Shown: piece by piece, positions 17,122-25,429 of the stretch
Position numbering within the stretch: the stretch's first letter is position 1
How the letters are laid out: each line of letters starts with the position of its first letter
Origin: Vulcanimicrobiota bacterium
Lineage (GTDB): Bacteria; Vulcanimicrobiota; Xenobia; Xenobiales; JADMJV01
Length of the DNA: 64,000 nucleotides
Assembly: GCA_023447635.1 (NCBI GenBank)
Contig: JAEXNA010000085.1
Coordinates: 1 to 64,000 of the forward strand
Reading direction: 5' to 3'
Made by a program: the position numbers and the translations under genes
Notes under the pieces: model-generated
The model's database searches: none
What the model saw: only the letters and a program-made list of their open reading frames with translations
Told to the model about the DNA's origin: nothing

Positions 17122-18081
17122 ATGAGACTCTTCGCTCGGGCGCTTCGTCGCTTTTCCTTGCGCGGGCTCGCCGGGGTTGGGGCGCTCCTCTGGGTTCTGC
17201 ACGCTCCTCTGGCCGCCCAGCAGCTCTATGTTCGTAATCAGCCTTTCGAAGGCGTGGTTTCCCGCGAGGCGGGGGCGCTCTGGGTCGACTTGGCCGTGCT
17301 GCAGCGAACCCTGGGTTTCGAGTCGACCCTGGAAACCGACGGAGCCAGAGTGCAGGGGAAACTGGTGCGGACTCGGACGGAGAGCGGGATCGTTCTGGTT
17401 TCGCTATCTCAGGTCGCGGCAGCGCTCGGAGCGGTGGTCCGTGAGGACCCCCAGTTCAACACCGTCGACGTGCACCTGGCGGTGAAGCCCAAAGTGGGTG
17501 TCGGGTTAGAGATAGGCGACTCTTCGTCCGTCTCGGTCCCCGGTGCCGAGGCGTCCGCTCCGCTGCCGCCCGGCGAGAAGGTCCAGACGGCAGCCTTCAA
17601 TTTCGTCCTACCCGAGGGGATGCTGGTCACTCGCGACCCGCGAATGATCCGGAGCTTTCTCGAGGATGGCGCCGGCCCGCTCGACGGCGACTTCAAGCTG
17701 GACGCGATGGTCTACTTCAAAGACGATCCCAAGTTCAAAAAAGGCGCCGCCGTCTTCAGCTGGTTTCTGGGAGATGTCCCGCCTGGTCTCGAGGACGAGC
17801 GACGGCTGCTAGCTTATCAGCAGCAGGCCGTGGCTTCGATCCTTGCGGACATGGGGGTCAGCTTGGCCGATATGCCCCAGGTGGTGAGTACGGGTGGCCA
17901 GCGCTTCGTGCTGGGGGCGGGGGTCTCACGACGCCCGCCGCCCAAGGGGCTGATGGCTCTACTGCGGATCGACCCGAAAAGAAAGCGCTACTATCAGGTC
18001 CTGGCCAGCGACATCTCCCAGTCCGAAGAGAAACCCACCGTCGCCTTCATGCAGCTGCTCTCGAGCGTGACGACGAAGTAG
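17122..18081 (+). CDS. Secreted protein, possible copper-amine-oxidase-like N-terminal (stalk) domain
   Basis: 319 residues with an N-terminal signal (LRGLAGVGALLWVLHAPLAAQ). Residues 35-115 (LYVRNQPFEGVVSREAGALWVDL ... LVSLSQVAAALGAVV, split here for brevity) look like the Cu-amine-oxidase N-terminal domain found in secreted envelope proteins, which has no oxidase activity. A linker and a mixed alpha/beta domain follow, with no motif I recognise. The gene may share a promoter region with the divergent gene at 17020. Confidence 0.7.
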   Translation: MRLFARALRRFSLRGLAGVGALLWVLHAPLAAQQLYVRNQPFEGVVSREAGALWVDLAVLQRTLGFESTLETDGARVQGKLVRTRTESGIVLVSLSQVAAALGAVVREDPQFNTVDVHLAVKPKVGVGLEIGDSSSVSVPGAEASAPLPPGEKVQTAAFNFVLPEGMLVTRDPRMIRSFLEDGAGPLDGDFKLDAMVYFKDDPKFKKGAAVFSWFLGDVPPGLEDERRLLAYQQQAVASILADMGVSLADMPQVVSTGGQRFVLGAGVSRRPPPKGLMALLRIDPKRKRYYQVLASDISQSEEKPTVAFMQLLSSVTTK

Positions 18082-18091
18082 GCCGGCCCAC

Positions 18092-19450
18092 TCAGGAGCG
18101 AGCACGGAAGTGCAGCAGCAATTCCACGTGGTGGGTCTGCGGAAAGAAGTCGAACGCCTGATAGGCGAGCAGTTCATAAGAGGCGTCGAGATCGTCGAGC
18201 TCTTCCATCAGTCGATGGGGGTTACACGAGATGTAAAACAGCTCTTTGGAGGGCGGACGCTCGCGGAGCAGCTTGAGCAGCTTCGGGTGGCAGCCAGAGC
18301 GCGGGGGGTCTAGCAGCAGAAGGTCCGTTTCGAGATGGCTCCAGTTTTCGGCCGGCATGGCCTCGAAGCGCGCCTCGATACCGTTGCGGCTGGCGCTGAC
18401 TCTCGCATCGAGAACGGCCTGCTCGACCAGTTCCACCCCGGTCAGAGAATCGCCGGGACGGGCCAGGTAGAGCCCGATAGAGCCGACCCCACAAAAAAGA
18501 TCGAGTAAGCGACCACCGGTCGGGGTCTGGCGCCAGGCCTTCATCGTGTCGAGCAGGCGAAGGTAGGCAGGGGGGTTGACCTGATAAAAGGAGCGCCAGT
18601 TCAGTTCGAACTCGAGCTCTCCCAGCTTCTCGGTCCAGCTTTGAGGGCCGTACAGCGGCTCTTCCCGCTCCGGAACCACCGCGCCCGTGACGACAGACTG
18701 CCAGAGCAAAAGGGCGCCGCGGATCCCGGCCCGCTGAAGCCGGTCGATCAGCTCCTGGCGGGCTTCAGCGGTCAGGTCGGCGGTCGTTTGCACCACCAGC
18801 GCCAGCAGATCCTGATTGGAACTCGAGGAGCGGCGGTAGAGCAGGTAGCGCAGATCGCCCCCGCCGTGACGGCCATCCCAACCCTTGAGGTCGTAACGAT
18901 GGGCCCACTCTCGGAGGGAGGCGATCGTGGTGGCGGGAAGCGCGGTCAGCCAGCAGCGATGAACATCGACGAGTTTGTCGAAGCGGCCGCGTCGGTGAAA
19001 TCCCAGCCGGGTCACCCCGTCGGATTCTCGCAAGAAGCTCAGTTCGACTTTGGTGCGATAGGCAAACGCGGTGGGCGAACCGACCGGTGGGTGGGCTGCC
19101 GCCTCGGGGAACCGCTCGGCTAACTGGGCGTACAGGGGCGATGTCTTGACTTCCAGGGCGTGCTCTTCGGGCATCTGCTGCATAGTGCAACCGCCGCAAA
19201 CCCCAAAATGAGAGCAAACGACCGGACGGCGAAGCGGATGAGCTTGCTCGATCTGTAACAGGTCGCCCTGTTCGCCACGACGCCCACGCTTGCCGCGCCG
19301 AGCCCGCACCGTCTCTCCGGGGATACCGCTGTGAAAGTTCAGGGGTCGCCCCGTGCCGGGCAGTTCAATCCAGAACCGCCCCTTTTTGTCCGGTCCGAGG
19401 GTCACTCCGCTAAGCGGCGCCTGCCGTACCTGTCCTCGCCTTTTCGCCAT
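18092..19450 (-). CDS. 23S rRNA (uracil-C5)-methyltransferase, RlmD/RumA family
   Basis: 452 residues. An N-terminal TRAM-like domain (about 12-68) is followed by 4Fe-4S ligands Cys79, Cys85 and Cys88 (VCSHFGVCGGC) and probably Cys166 (HRCWLT), then the SAM-binding DLFCGVGSIGLYLA, LLLDPPRSG, and the catalytic Cys in YISCNPH. It makes m5U in rRNA (RlmD, RlmC) or tRNA (TrmA-like relatives carry no cluster). Which uridine is modified cannot be told from sequence alone. No clear Shine-Dalgarno precedes the ATG. Confidence 0.88.
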   Translation of the reverse strand: MAKRRGQVRQAPLSGVTLGPDKKGRFWIELPGTGRPLNFHSGIPGETVRARRGKRGRRGEQGDLLQIEQAHPLRRPVVCSHFGVCGGCTMQQMPEEHALEVKTSPLYAQLAERFPEAAAHPPVGSPTAFAYRTKVELSFLRESDGVTRLGFHRRGRFDKLVDVHRCWLTALPATTIASLREWAHRYDLKGWDGRHGGGDLRYLLYRRSSSSNQDLLALVVQTTADLTAEARQELIDRLQRAGIRGALLLWQSVVTGAVVPEREEPLYGPQSWTEKLGELEFELNWRSFYQVNPPAYLRLLDTMKAWRQTPTGGRLLDLFCGVGSIGLYLARPGDSLTGVELVEQAVLDARVSASRNGIEARFEAMPAENWSHLETDLLLLDPPRSGCHPKLLKLLRERPPSKELFYISCNPHRLMEELDDLDASYELLAYQAFDFFPQTHHVELLLHFRARS

Positions 19451-19554
19451 TCGGGCGCTTTGCGCTAAGCTACCTGGGAAATCCTGGAAGGGAGCCTACA
19501 GTTGGTCGAGACGGTAGCAGTAATCCAAGGAAGGGGGGGCGAACGGCGCTGGCC

Positions 19555-20178
19555 ATGGCCAGTATCTATGAACTCAAAGGACGATTTCAGGGTCTGTTGC
19601 GCCCTCTTACGCGAGGGCTGGCTAAGGCCGGAGTGACGGCTAACGGCGTCACGACGGCGGCCCTGTTTCTCTCTCTGGCGATAGGGCTGGCCTGCTGGCT
19701 GATTCCGGATCCCAGAGTGCTGCTGTTACTCCCCATCGGACTGTTCGTCCGTATGGGTCTCAACGCCATCGACGGGATGCTGGCTCGAGAGCACGGGCAG
19801 AAGTCCGTGCTGGGCGGCTTCCTCAATGAGGTCGGCGACGTGCTGAGCGATGCGTTCGTCTACCTGCCGTTAGCCTGGCGCCCGGAGTTTTGTGGTAGTG
19901 CCATCGCGCTGTTCGTCGGGATGGCTTTCCTGACCGAGTTCGTGGGCGTGGTGGCCGTCAGTCAGGGCGCCAGCCGACGCTACGACGGTCCGATGGGGAA
20001 GAGCGATCGCGCTTTCCTGTTGGGCGCTATCGGTCTGCTTTTGGGGCAGGGGGTCAACCCGTTTCTGTGGTTGACCGCGCTGCTCTGGTTGGGCGTGGCG
20101 CTGGGCGCGCTCACGGTGGCTCGACGTGTGGGCCGCAGTCTCGAAGAGGTGCAATCAGATGAACTCCCTGTGGACTAA
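19555..20178 (+). CDS. CDP-alcohol phosphatidyltransferase (YnbA/YnjF-like)
   Basis: 207 residues, about five hydrophobic segments. The family motif D-x2-DG-x2-AR-x8-G-x3-D-x3-D reads N70-x2-D73-G-x2-AR-x8-G87-x3-N91-x3-D95: the first and third Asp are Asn. I recall the same N/N pattern (NALDGMLAR, LNELGD) in the E. coli YnbA/YnjF clade, so it is a subfamily trait rather than decay. The reaction should move a phospho-alcohol from or to a CDP-activated lipid; the alcohol is unknown. It overlaps the next gene by 20 bp, in a three-gene phospholipid operon. Confidence 0.85.
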   Translation: MASIYELKGRFQGLLRPLTRGLAKAGVTANGVTTAALFLSLAIGLACWLIPDPRVLLLLPIGLFVRMGLNAIDGMLAREHGQKSVLGGFLNEVGDVLSDAFVYLPLAWRPEFCGSAIALFVGMAFLTEFVGVVAVSQGASRRYDGPMGKSDRAFLLGAIGLLLGQGVNPFLWLTALLWLGVALGALTVARRVGRSLEEVQSDELPVD

Positions 20179-21139
20179 CCCTCCTTCCGTCATGGATCTC
20201 AAGGCCGTGGACAACCCGGTTGTCCTGTGGGCCCTGGCCAGCCTGTTCCTGATCCTGGTGGTCGCCACCATTATCGTGAACTATCTCCATTCCCGTGGGG
20301 GATCGGGAGAGTTCGACGAGATTGTCCAGCGGTTACGCACGTGGTGGATCATCGTGCTCCTGCTCTCTTCGGCGATCCTATTGTCCTCGGGCGCGTCCCT
20401 GGTCTTCTTTGCCTTTATCTCGTTTTTGGCCCTGAAAGAGTTCCTGACTCTGGCGCCGACCCGCAAAGTCGACCGGAACGTGCTGTTCTATATCTACCTG
20501 GCCATCCCGGTTCAGTACCTTTGGGCAGCGCTGGAATGGTACGGCATGTTCATCATCTTTGTCCCGGTCTACCTGTTCTTGTTCGTGCCGCTGCGCATGG
20601 TGCTGTCTGGCAACACCAAGAACTTTCTCAAGGCTGCGGGGATCCTGCACTGGGGCGTGATGACCACGGTCTTCTCGATCTCCCACCTGGGTTTTCTGCT
20701 GATGCTTCCGGCCGCTCCCGGCAATCCGTATGGGGATGGGCCGGCGCTGGTGCTGTATCTGATCATTTTGACCCAACTCAACGACGTGGCTCAGTACGTC
20801 TGGGGCAAGACGCTGGGCTCCCGTCGCGTGGTCCCGAGCGTCAGCCCTAACAAGACATGGGAAGGTCTGGTAGGAGGGGCGCTGACGACCACTCTGCTGG
20901 CCACCATCCTGAGCCCCTGGATGACCCCTCTGAACCTGTGGCAGGGCGCCCTGGGCGGCCTGGGGATCGGCCTCTTCGGCTTTGTCGGGGACGTCTGCGT
21001 TTCGGCCGTGAAGCGCGACCTGGGGATCAAGGATACCTCTCAGATGCTTCCTGGCCACGGCGGTGTGCTCGACCGGGTCGACAGCCTGACCTATACCGCG
21101 CCGCTGTTTTTCCACTACGTCTACTACATCTGTCACTAA
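20159..21139 (+). CDS. Phosphatidate cytidylyltransferase family protein (CdsA/YnbB-like)
   Basis: 326 residues, with about eight membrane segments. The CDS signature is present near the C-terminus: SAVKRDLGIKDTSQMLPGHG followed by GVLDRVDS. It would make CDP-diacylglycerol from CTP and phosphatidate, the substrate for the upstream gene product. ATG 20159 is chosen for GAGG at 20146-20149; this start lies inside the upstream gene, so translation is probably coupled. The order CDP-alcohol transferase, CdsA-like and PlsC-like resembles the ynbA-ynbB region of enterobacteria. Confidence 0.88.
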   Translation: MNSLWTNPPSVMDLKAVDNPVVLWALASLFLILVVATIIVNYLHSRGGSGEFDEIVQRLRTWWIIVLLLSSAILLSSGASLVFFAFISFLALKEFLTLAPTRKVDRNVLFYIYLAIPVQYLWAALEWYGMFIIFVPVYLFLFVPLRMVLSGNTKNFLKAAGILHWGVMTTVFSISHLGFLLMLPAAPGNPYGDGPALVLYLIILTQLNDVAQYVWGKTLGSRRVVPSVSPNKTWEGLVGGALTTTLLATILSPWMTPLNLWQGALGGLGIGLFGFVGDVCVSAVKRDLGIKDTSQMLPGHGGVLDRVDSLTYTAPLFFHYVYYICH

Positions 21140-21151
21140 GGGGGCTTCCGT

Positions 21152-21802
21152 ATGCTGGCTCGTATCGCGCGTTTTATCTGGTTCAACCTGTTTGTCCGGC
21201 CGCTGGTCTTCCTTTACCTCGGGGTGAACATCCGACGGCGCAATCTGCTGCCTCGTAAGGGGCCGGCCATTCTGGTGGCCAACCACAACTCTCACCTCGA
21301 CACCTTGCTCCTGATGATCGCGGTCCCCTCGTCGCTGCTCCGGCATCTGCGACCGGTGGCTGCCGCCGACTACTGGCTCAAGGGGAAGTTCCGCACCTGG
21401 TTCTCCCACAACGTGCTCAATATCGTCCCTATCTTCCGCAACAAAGCCGACCGTGGCGAGAATTCGGACCCGCTCGCCGGGATCGATAAGGCCCTCGACG
21501 AAGGTTCGGCGGTAATCTTCTTCCCGGAAGGCTCGCGCGGCGAGCCGGAAGAGATGACCGGGTTCAAACGGGGCATCGCCATCCTGGCAGCGCGGCACCC
21601 TGACGTTCCGATCGTGCCTATCTTCCTCCAGGGACTGGGGCGCGCTCTTCCGCGCGGCGAGGGCATGGTCGTCCCGTTCGTGTGCGACATGTTCGTGGGA
21701 GAGCATCTTTATTGGGGCGGCGATGAGGCCGAGTTCATGGACCGCTTGAAGCGCCGCTTCGACACCCTGTCGCGCGAAGGCTATCGGCCTCAATGGGAGT
21801 AG
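21152..21802 (+). CDS. 1-acylglycerol-3-phosphate acyltransferase family protein (PlsC-like)
   Basis: 216 residues. The acyltransferase motifs NHNSHLD (H-x4-D) and FPEGSRGE are present. It should transfer an acyl chain to lysophosphatidate or a similar acceptor at the membrane. The strong AGGGGG lies upstream of the ATG, 12 bp after the CdsA-like gene. It completes a cassette that could supply phosphatidate, CDP-diacylglycerol and a final phospholipid. Confidence 0.88.
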   Translation: MLARIARFIWFNLFVRPLVFLYLGVNIRRRNLLPRKGPAILVANHNSHLDTLLLMIAVPSSLLRHLRPVAAADYWLKGKFRTWFSHNVLNIVPIFRNKADRGENSDPLAGIDKALDEGSAVIFFPEGSRGEPEEMTGFKRGIAILAARHPDVPIVPIFLQGLGRALPRGEGMVVPFVCDMFVGEHLYWGGDEAEFMDRLKRRFDTLSREGYRPQWE

Positions 21803-21812
21803 GCTCTCAGGG

Positions 21813-23147
21813 ATGAGTAAAGCGTTTCGCCCCTCGGCCGCCGTCCTGCTGCATCGTGGCTCTCAGGTCTGGCTGGGCCAGCGCGGCGCGACTCGTTTCC
21901 TGCCCGGATTCTGGGTTTTCCCCGGCGGCGGGTGCGACGCCGCCGAGTCGGCAGAGCAGGCGGCTCGTCGCGAGTTGGAAGAGGAGACGGGGCTCTTACT
22001 CGAGACCCCGCTCGGGCCGCTGGCCCGAGCCATCACTCCGGCCTATGCGCCGGTTCGCTACGACTGCCTGGTCTATCAGGCCGAAATCCCCTCAGGGGTC
22101 GAACCCGTGGCCGACGGCACCGAGTTGGTCCAGGGGCGCTGGTTCGAGGTCGAAGAAGCGCTGGAGTTGCGCGACCGCGGGCTGTTACAGCTGGCTCCGC
22201 CCACCTGGCGCCAGCTTCGCCTGTTCGCCTCGGTGCTAGCTGGAGAGCGGGCGTTCCCGGACGAGGCCGAGGCGTTTGCCGGGCCCGCGCCGGCCGACCA
22301 GGAGGTCCTACCGATGGCCTCGGGAGTGACCGTTGTTCCGCTGCGCTCACCGGCCATGCCGCCGGCGGCTTGGACCAACGCTCTGCTGGTGGGGGAGCAG
22401 CGTCTCTATGTGATCGACCCTGGAGGGGAGGACCCTGCGGTGCTCCGCGACGAGATCGACCGCAGGCGGGCGAGCGGGGCCGAGATCGCCGGGGTCGTTC
22501 TTACCCATCACCATCCCGACCACCTGGCCGGATATCTCTCGCTAGGGCTGGCCGACCTTCCGCTTTACTGCCATCCGATCACCCGCCCGCTCTTGCCTGA
22601 GAGTTTTCCCACCCCTCTCGACTGGAACGACGGCGAGCGTCTCGAGGTCGAGCCAGGTCTGAGCATGGTGGCTCACTGGACTCCCGGCCACGCTCCCGGG
22701 CACCTGGCTGTCGAGGTCCCCGAGCGACGTTGCCTGCTGGCGGCGGACCTGATCAGTAGTCTTTCTTCGATCGTGATTCCATCCTCGAACGGCGACCTGG
22801 TAGCCTACTTGGATTCGTTGGCTCGGATGCGGGCACTGGACTGCCACCTGGTGATCCCGTCGCACGGCCCGCCTTACGGCCAGGGCAGCGACCCTTTTGG
22901 TCAGGCCATCGCCCATCGACAGAAGCGGGAGGAGCAGGTTCTGCGAACTTTGCAAAGCGTCGAGACCCCGGTCGCGCTCGACGCTCTGACCGGGGTTATC
23001 TATCGCGGGCTCGACGAGCGGCTCTTTCCCGCGGCTCGCGCCAACGTCTGGCATCACCTTCGGAAGCTGGCCCAGGAAGGACATTGCTCCGAGGGGGAGG
23101 CCGGGTGGTCTCCCCTAGGGCCCCCGCCGCCAGGTCAGGGCGGGTAG
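21813..23147 (+). CDS. Nudix hydrolase fused to metallo-beta-lactamase (LACTB2-like) domain
   Basis: 444 residues. The N-terminal Nudix domain (1-140) has the Nudix box around 38-60 (PGGGCDAAES then RRELEEETG). A metallo-beta-lactamase domain (about 180-370) has THHHPDH (231-236), TPGHAPGH, AADLI and PSHGPP, and is followed by a winged-helix-like tail typical of LACTB2-type proteins, which act as RNases or hydrolases. Joined, the two suggest hydrolysis of a nucleoside-diphosphate-type substrate (perhaps CoA or an RNA end) and a second step. Its last 33 bp overlap the convergent methyltransferase gene. Confidence 0.85.
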   Translation: MSKAFRPSAAVLLHRGSQVWLGQRGATRFLPGFWVFPGGGCDAAESAEQAARRELEEETGLLLETPLGPLARAITPAYAPVRYDCLVYQAEIPSGVEPVADGTELVQGRWFEVEEALELRDRGLLQLAPPTWRQLRLFASVLAGERAFPDEAEAFAGPAPADQEVLPMASGVTVVPLRSPAMPPAAWTNALLVGEQRLYVIDPGGEDPAVLRDEIDRRRASGAEIAGVVLTHHHPDHLAGYLSLGLADLPLYCHPITRPLLPESFPTPLDWNDGERLEVEPGLSMVAHWTPGHAPGHLAVEVPERRCLLAADLISSLSSIVIPSSNGDLVAYLDSLARMRALDCHLVIPSHGPPYGQGSDPFGQAIAHRQKREEQVLRTLQSVETPVALDALTGVIYRGLDERLFPAARANVWHHLRKLAQEGHCSEGEAGWSPLGPPPPGQGG

Positions 23148-24170
23148 CTGAAGCCCCTGATCGGCCGGCGACTCGAAGGACTCCCCGGTGGCATCGTCGT
23201 GAGGAAAAATCTCCAGCGCCACGTGGCGTAGCCAGGCTCCGCCTTCCAGGGGAAACTGTCGACGGACCGAGTAGCGATAGCTTCGCCGGCCATTCAGTAG
23301 CCCGGCCAGGTCTCGGCGCAGGGGGTCTTCGGCCTGGGCGCCTCGCCCAAGGGCGCGGCTAAAGACCGTCAACAGAGCTCTCCCGCGGGGGGTCAGCGCT
23401 TCCACCAGCCTGCTCAGCAGTTCGAGAAAGTGAGAGGCGGGGCCGGTGGCGTAGAGCGTCGAGCGCCCTCCCAGTTCGGGGGATAGGGTCGGTGGGTTGC
23501 CGACGATGAGGTCGTACCTGCTGTCGAGGACGGATGTGGCCTCGGAGCAAACGTAGCTGTAGTTCGTCAACCCCTGGGCCCGAGCGGCCAGTTCGGCCAG
23601 CTGTATGGCCGGCTGGTGGATGTCGACGCCTACCAACTCTCCGGGGAAGACGGAAAGTCCCAGCCCTACGCCTCCTCCACCACAGCAGAGGTCGAGGACC
23701 CGGAGGGGAGGTCCCTGTAGAAAACCCAGGAGTCGCCGAGCGCCCGCCATCAGGAACAACGTGTCGTCGCCGAAGTAGACCAGGGAGTCGTCCTGGATTT
23801 CGGGTCGGCTGTGCAGAACGTAGCGACCGAAGCGAGAAAGCAGTCGCCAACGCGGAAGGGGTCCGTCCCACAGCGCCTGGAGGGCGGGTGGGGAGGGAGA
23901 CCCTGGGCGCCTGTGGCCCAGCGTCAGCTGACGGAAAAGGTCGTGCAGAGAAGGGGAGAGTCGACGCCAGTACCAGCGCGGCACGGCGACCTCTTCGATA
24001 TTGCACTCCCCCGCGCGGAAGCGCTGGAAGGCCCGTCGTTCGCGAGCCGGCGACCAGTGGCGCGCGGTGAACAGCGGAAGACGTGAGGTCGCGCTATAGC
24101 CCAGGGTGTCCAGGGCGGAAAAGGCCTCCCGCAGCTCGTTGGGCGCAGGGCATTCGGGCAGCCGATGCAT
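23115..24170 (-). CDS. Class I SAM-dependent methyltransferase, HemK/RsmC-like, with NPPT motif
   Basis: 351 residues. The SAM motif DLCCGGGGVGLGL and acidic loop GVDIHQP are clear. The catalytic tetrapeptide is NPPT (IVGNPPTLSP) instead of the usual NPPY or NPPF of amino-methylating enzymes. The first 130 residues are helical and basic, perhaps for substrate binding. It may methylate a nucleic acid or protein side-chain amide; the target is unknown. No Shine-Dalgarno is obvious. Confidence 0.75.
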   Translation of the reverse strand: MHRLPECPAPNELREAFSALDTLGYSATSRLPLFTARHWSPARERRAFQRFRAGECNIEEVAVPRWYWRRLSPSLHDLFRQLTLGHRRPGSPSPPALQALWDGPLPRWRLLSRFGRYVLHSRPEIQDDSLVYFGDDTLFLMAGARRLLGFLQGPPLRVLDLCCGGGGVGLGLSVFPGELVGVDIHQPAIQLAELAARAQGLTNYSYVCSEATSVLDSRYDLIVGNPPTLSPELGGRSTLYATGPASHFLELLSRLVEALTPRGRALLTVFSRALGRGAQAEDPLRRDLAGLLNGRRSYRYSVRRQFPLEGGAWLRHVALEIFPHDDATGESFESPADQGLQLPALTWRRGP

Positions 24171-24211
24171 GGCGAGAAAGATTCTTTCCGCCGACCGCGT
24201 AGTCCCTTCAG

Positions 24212-24679
24212 GTGAGGCTCGATCTACGTAAGAAACTTCATCCCTATACGACTCTGCTCGAGTTGGCCGACGCTCTGGACGTCACCTTGCCTCACCTGAT
24301 GCGGCGTCTGCGGGAGCTTGACGCCCGTGACGAGCTGACTCTCGAGCGACTGTCGCTGAGTCTGGGGGCCAAAGAGCCGCCTCGTCGTCGCGACGATCTG
24401 TTCCAGGTCTTTCATCGCCACCAACTCTGCCTGGTCTGCGGTAGTCCGATGGAAGAGGTGACCGAACGGCAAGCCGGCTGGGGAGAGTTTCGGCAGTGCC
24501 GTTTCTGCCTTTTCTCGGCTCACGAGAATTCGGACTTCGAACGTCTGCGCGAGGTGGCCAGCGGCCAACTCGACGATCTGGATCACGCTTTTCGCGAGGC
24601 GAACCGGGTGTTCCAGCGCCGCACGGCGCGTGGGCGCAGCCTGCGCCTGGGCGAGCACGGGCCAAACGGCCTCGCCTAG
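24212..24679 (+). CDS. Small zinc-ribbon protein with N-terminal helical (winged-helix-like) region
   Basis: 155 residues from GTG 24212. Residues 1-50 could form a winged helix or helix-turn-helix (LLELADALDVTLPHLMRRLREL). A zinc ribbon follows: CLVCG ... CRFCLF, about residues 74-98. The end is basic. I do not recognise the family; DNA or RNA binding is only a guess. It starts 41 bp from the divergent methyltransferase gene. Confidence 0.6.
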   Translation: MRLDLRKKLHPYTTLLELADALDVTLPHLMRRLRELDARDELTLERLSLSLGAKEPPRRRDDLFQVFHRHQLCLVCGSPMEEVTERQAGWGEFRQCRFCLFSAHENSDFERLREVASGQLDDLDHAFREANRVFQRRTARGRSLRLGEHGPNGLA

Positions 24680-24698
24680 GCCACCAGGCCCGGTCGGT

Positions 24699-25175
24699 CT
24701 AGCCGAAAAGCCCGAACGCTTTGTGGGTTCCGTACTCGGTCAGTTTGCCCCAGAAGGCAGACAGGGGGTTCTCTCGCTTGTGGGGATCGTAGGTCTGGCC
24801 CTGAGCCGTTACGCTGACGACTTTGCCGATGACGGCTGATTTGGGTAGCGCTTCTTTCTTTCCGAAGCCGTCATAAGCGAAGAGCAGATATTCTCCCTGC
24901 TTGGTCATCTTGAGCTTCACGAAGCGACGAACTACCGTGTCGCGGCCGTGGGCGCAGCAGACGATCTCGCCCATTTGCAGTTTGGTAAAGTTGACGGCTT
25001 GCACCTCGAGCACGGCGCCATCAGGGATGAGCGCGGCCAGGTCGCTTTTGGGGAGCCGGATTTTCTTGGAGCCCCCGCCGACGGACAAGGAGACGGAAGC
25101 CTCGGCGGCTTTCATGTCTCCGGCGATCTCGTTTTGCAGTGCGGAATAATCTTTCGACAAGGCTGATCCTTTCAT
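24699..25175 (-). CDS. Unknown protein resembling an inactive S24/S26 (LexA/signal-peptidase-like) fold
   Basis: 158 residues. Residues 44-135 recall the S24/S26 beta fold: IPDGAVLEVQAV, LQMGEIVCCAHG, VVRRFVKL and SAVIGKVVSVT stand where the substrate-binding, GD-like, RV and VIGKV motifs of that family lie. The nucleophile Ser and the Lys base are not recognisable (the Ser-x-x-Pro region reads LAALIP), so no peptidase activity is expected. There is no DNA-binding domain and no signal peptide. The fold match is by eye and weak. Confidence 0.55.
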   Translation of the reverse strand: MKGSALSKDYSALQNEIAGDMKAAEASVSLSVGGGSKKIRLPKSDLAALIPDGAVLEVQAVNFTKLQMGEIVCCAHGRDTVVRRFVKLKMTKQGEYLLFAYDGFGKKEALPKSAVIGKVVSVTAQGQTYDPHKRENPLSAFWGKLTEYGTHKAFGLFG

Positions 25176-25429
25176 ACAGCGATCTTAACCGCTGGGCGGC
25201 CTGTCCCCACAGAGAGCAATTGCTTCTTTCCCCCAGGCGCTGGTAGTCGGATTCAACTATAACCACAAGACATAGTCTCGCCAAGATCCCAGAAGGCTGC
25301 AATTCCTATCCTCCTAGAGGAACCGGGGGAACTGCGATGGAGAGGTTGGAGGGGAGGGAAAACTTTCTCGCCTCACGCAATGTGTCACACCACGATGCAG
25401 TGGACCACTCTTTTCCCCTAGGAGCGCGT

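Noticed and set aside
20378..21793. 471-codon minus-strand frame opposite the CdsA-like and PlsC-like genes
   Set aside because: Low-complexity His/Arg/Gln-rich translation, while the plus strand carries two clear families with exact motifs.
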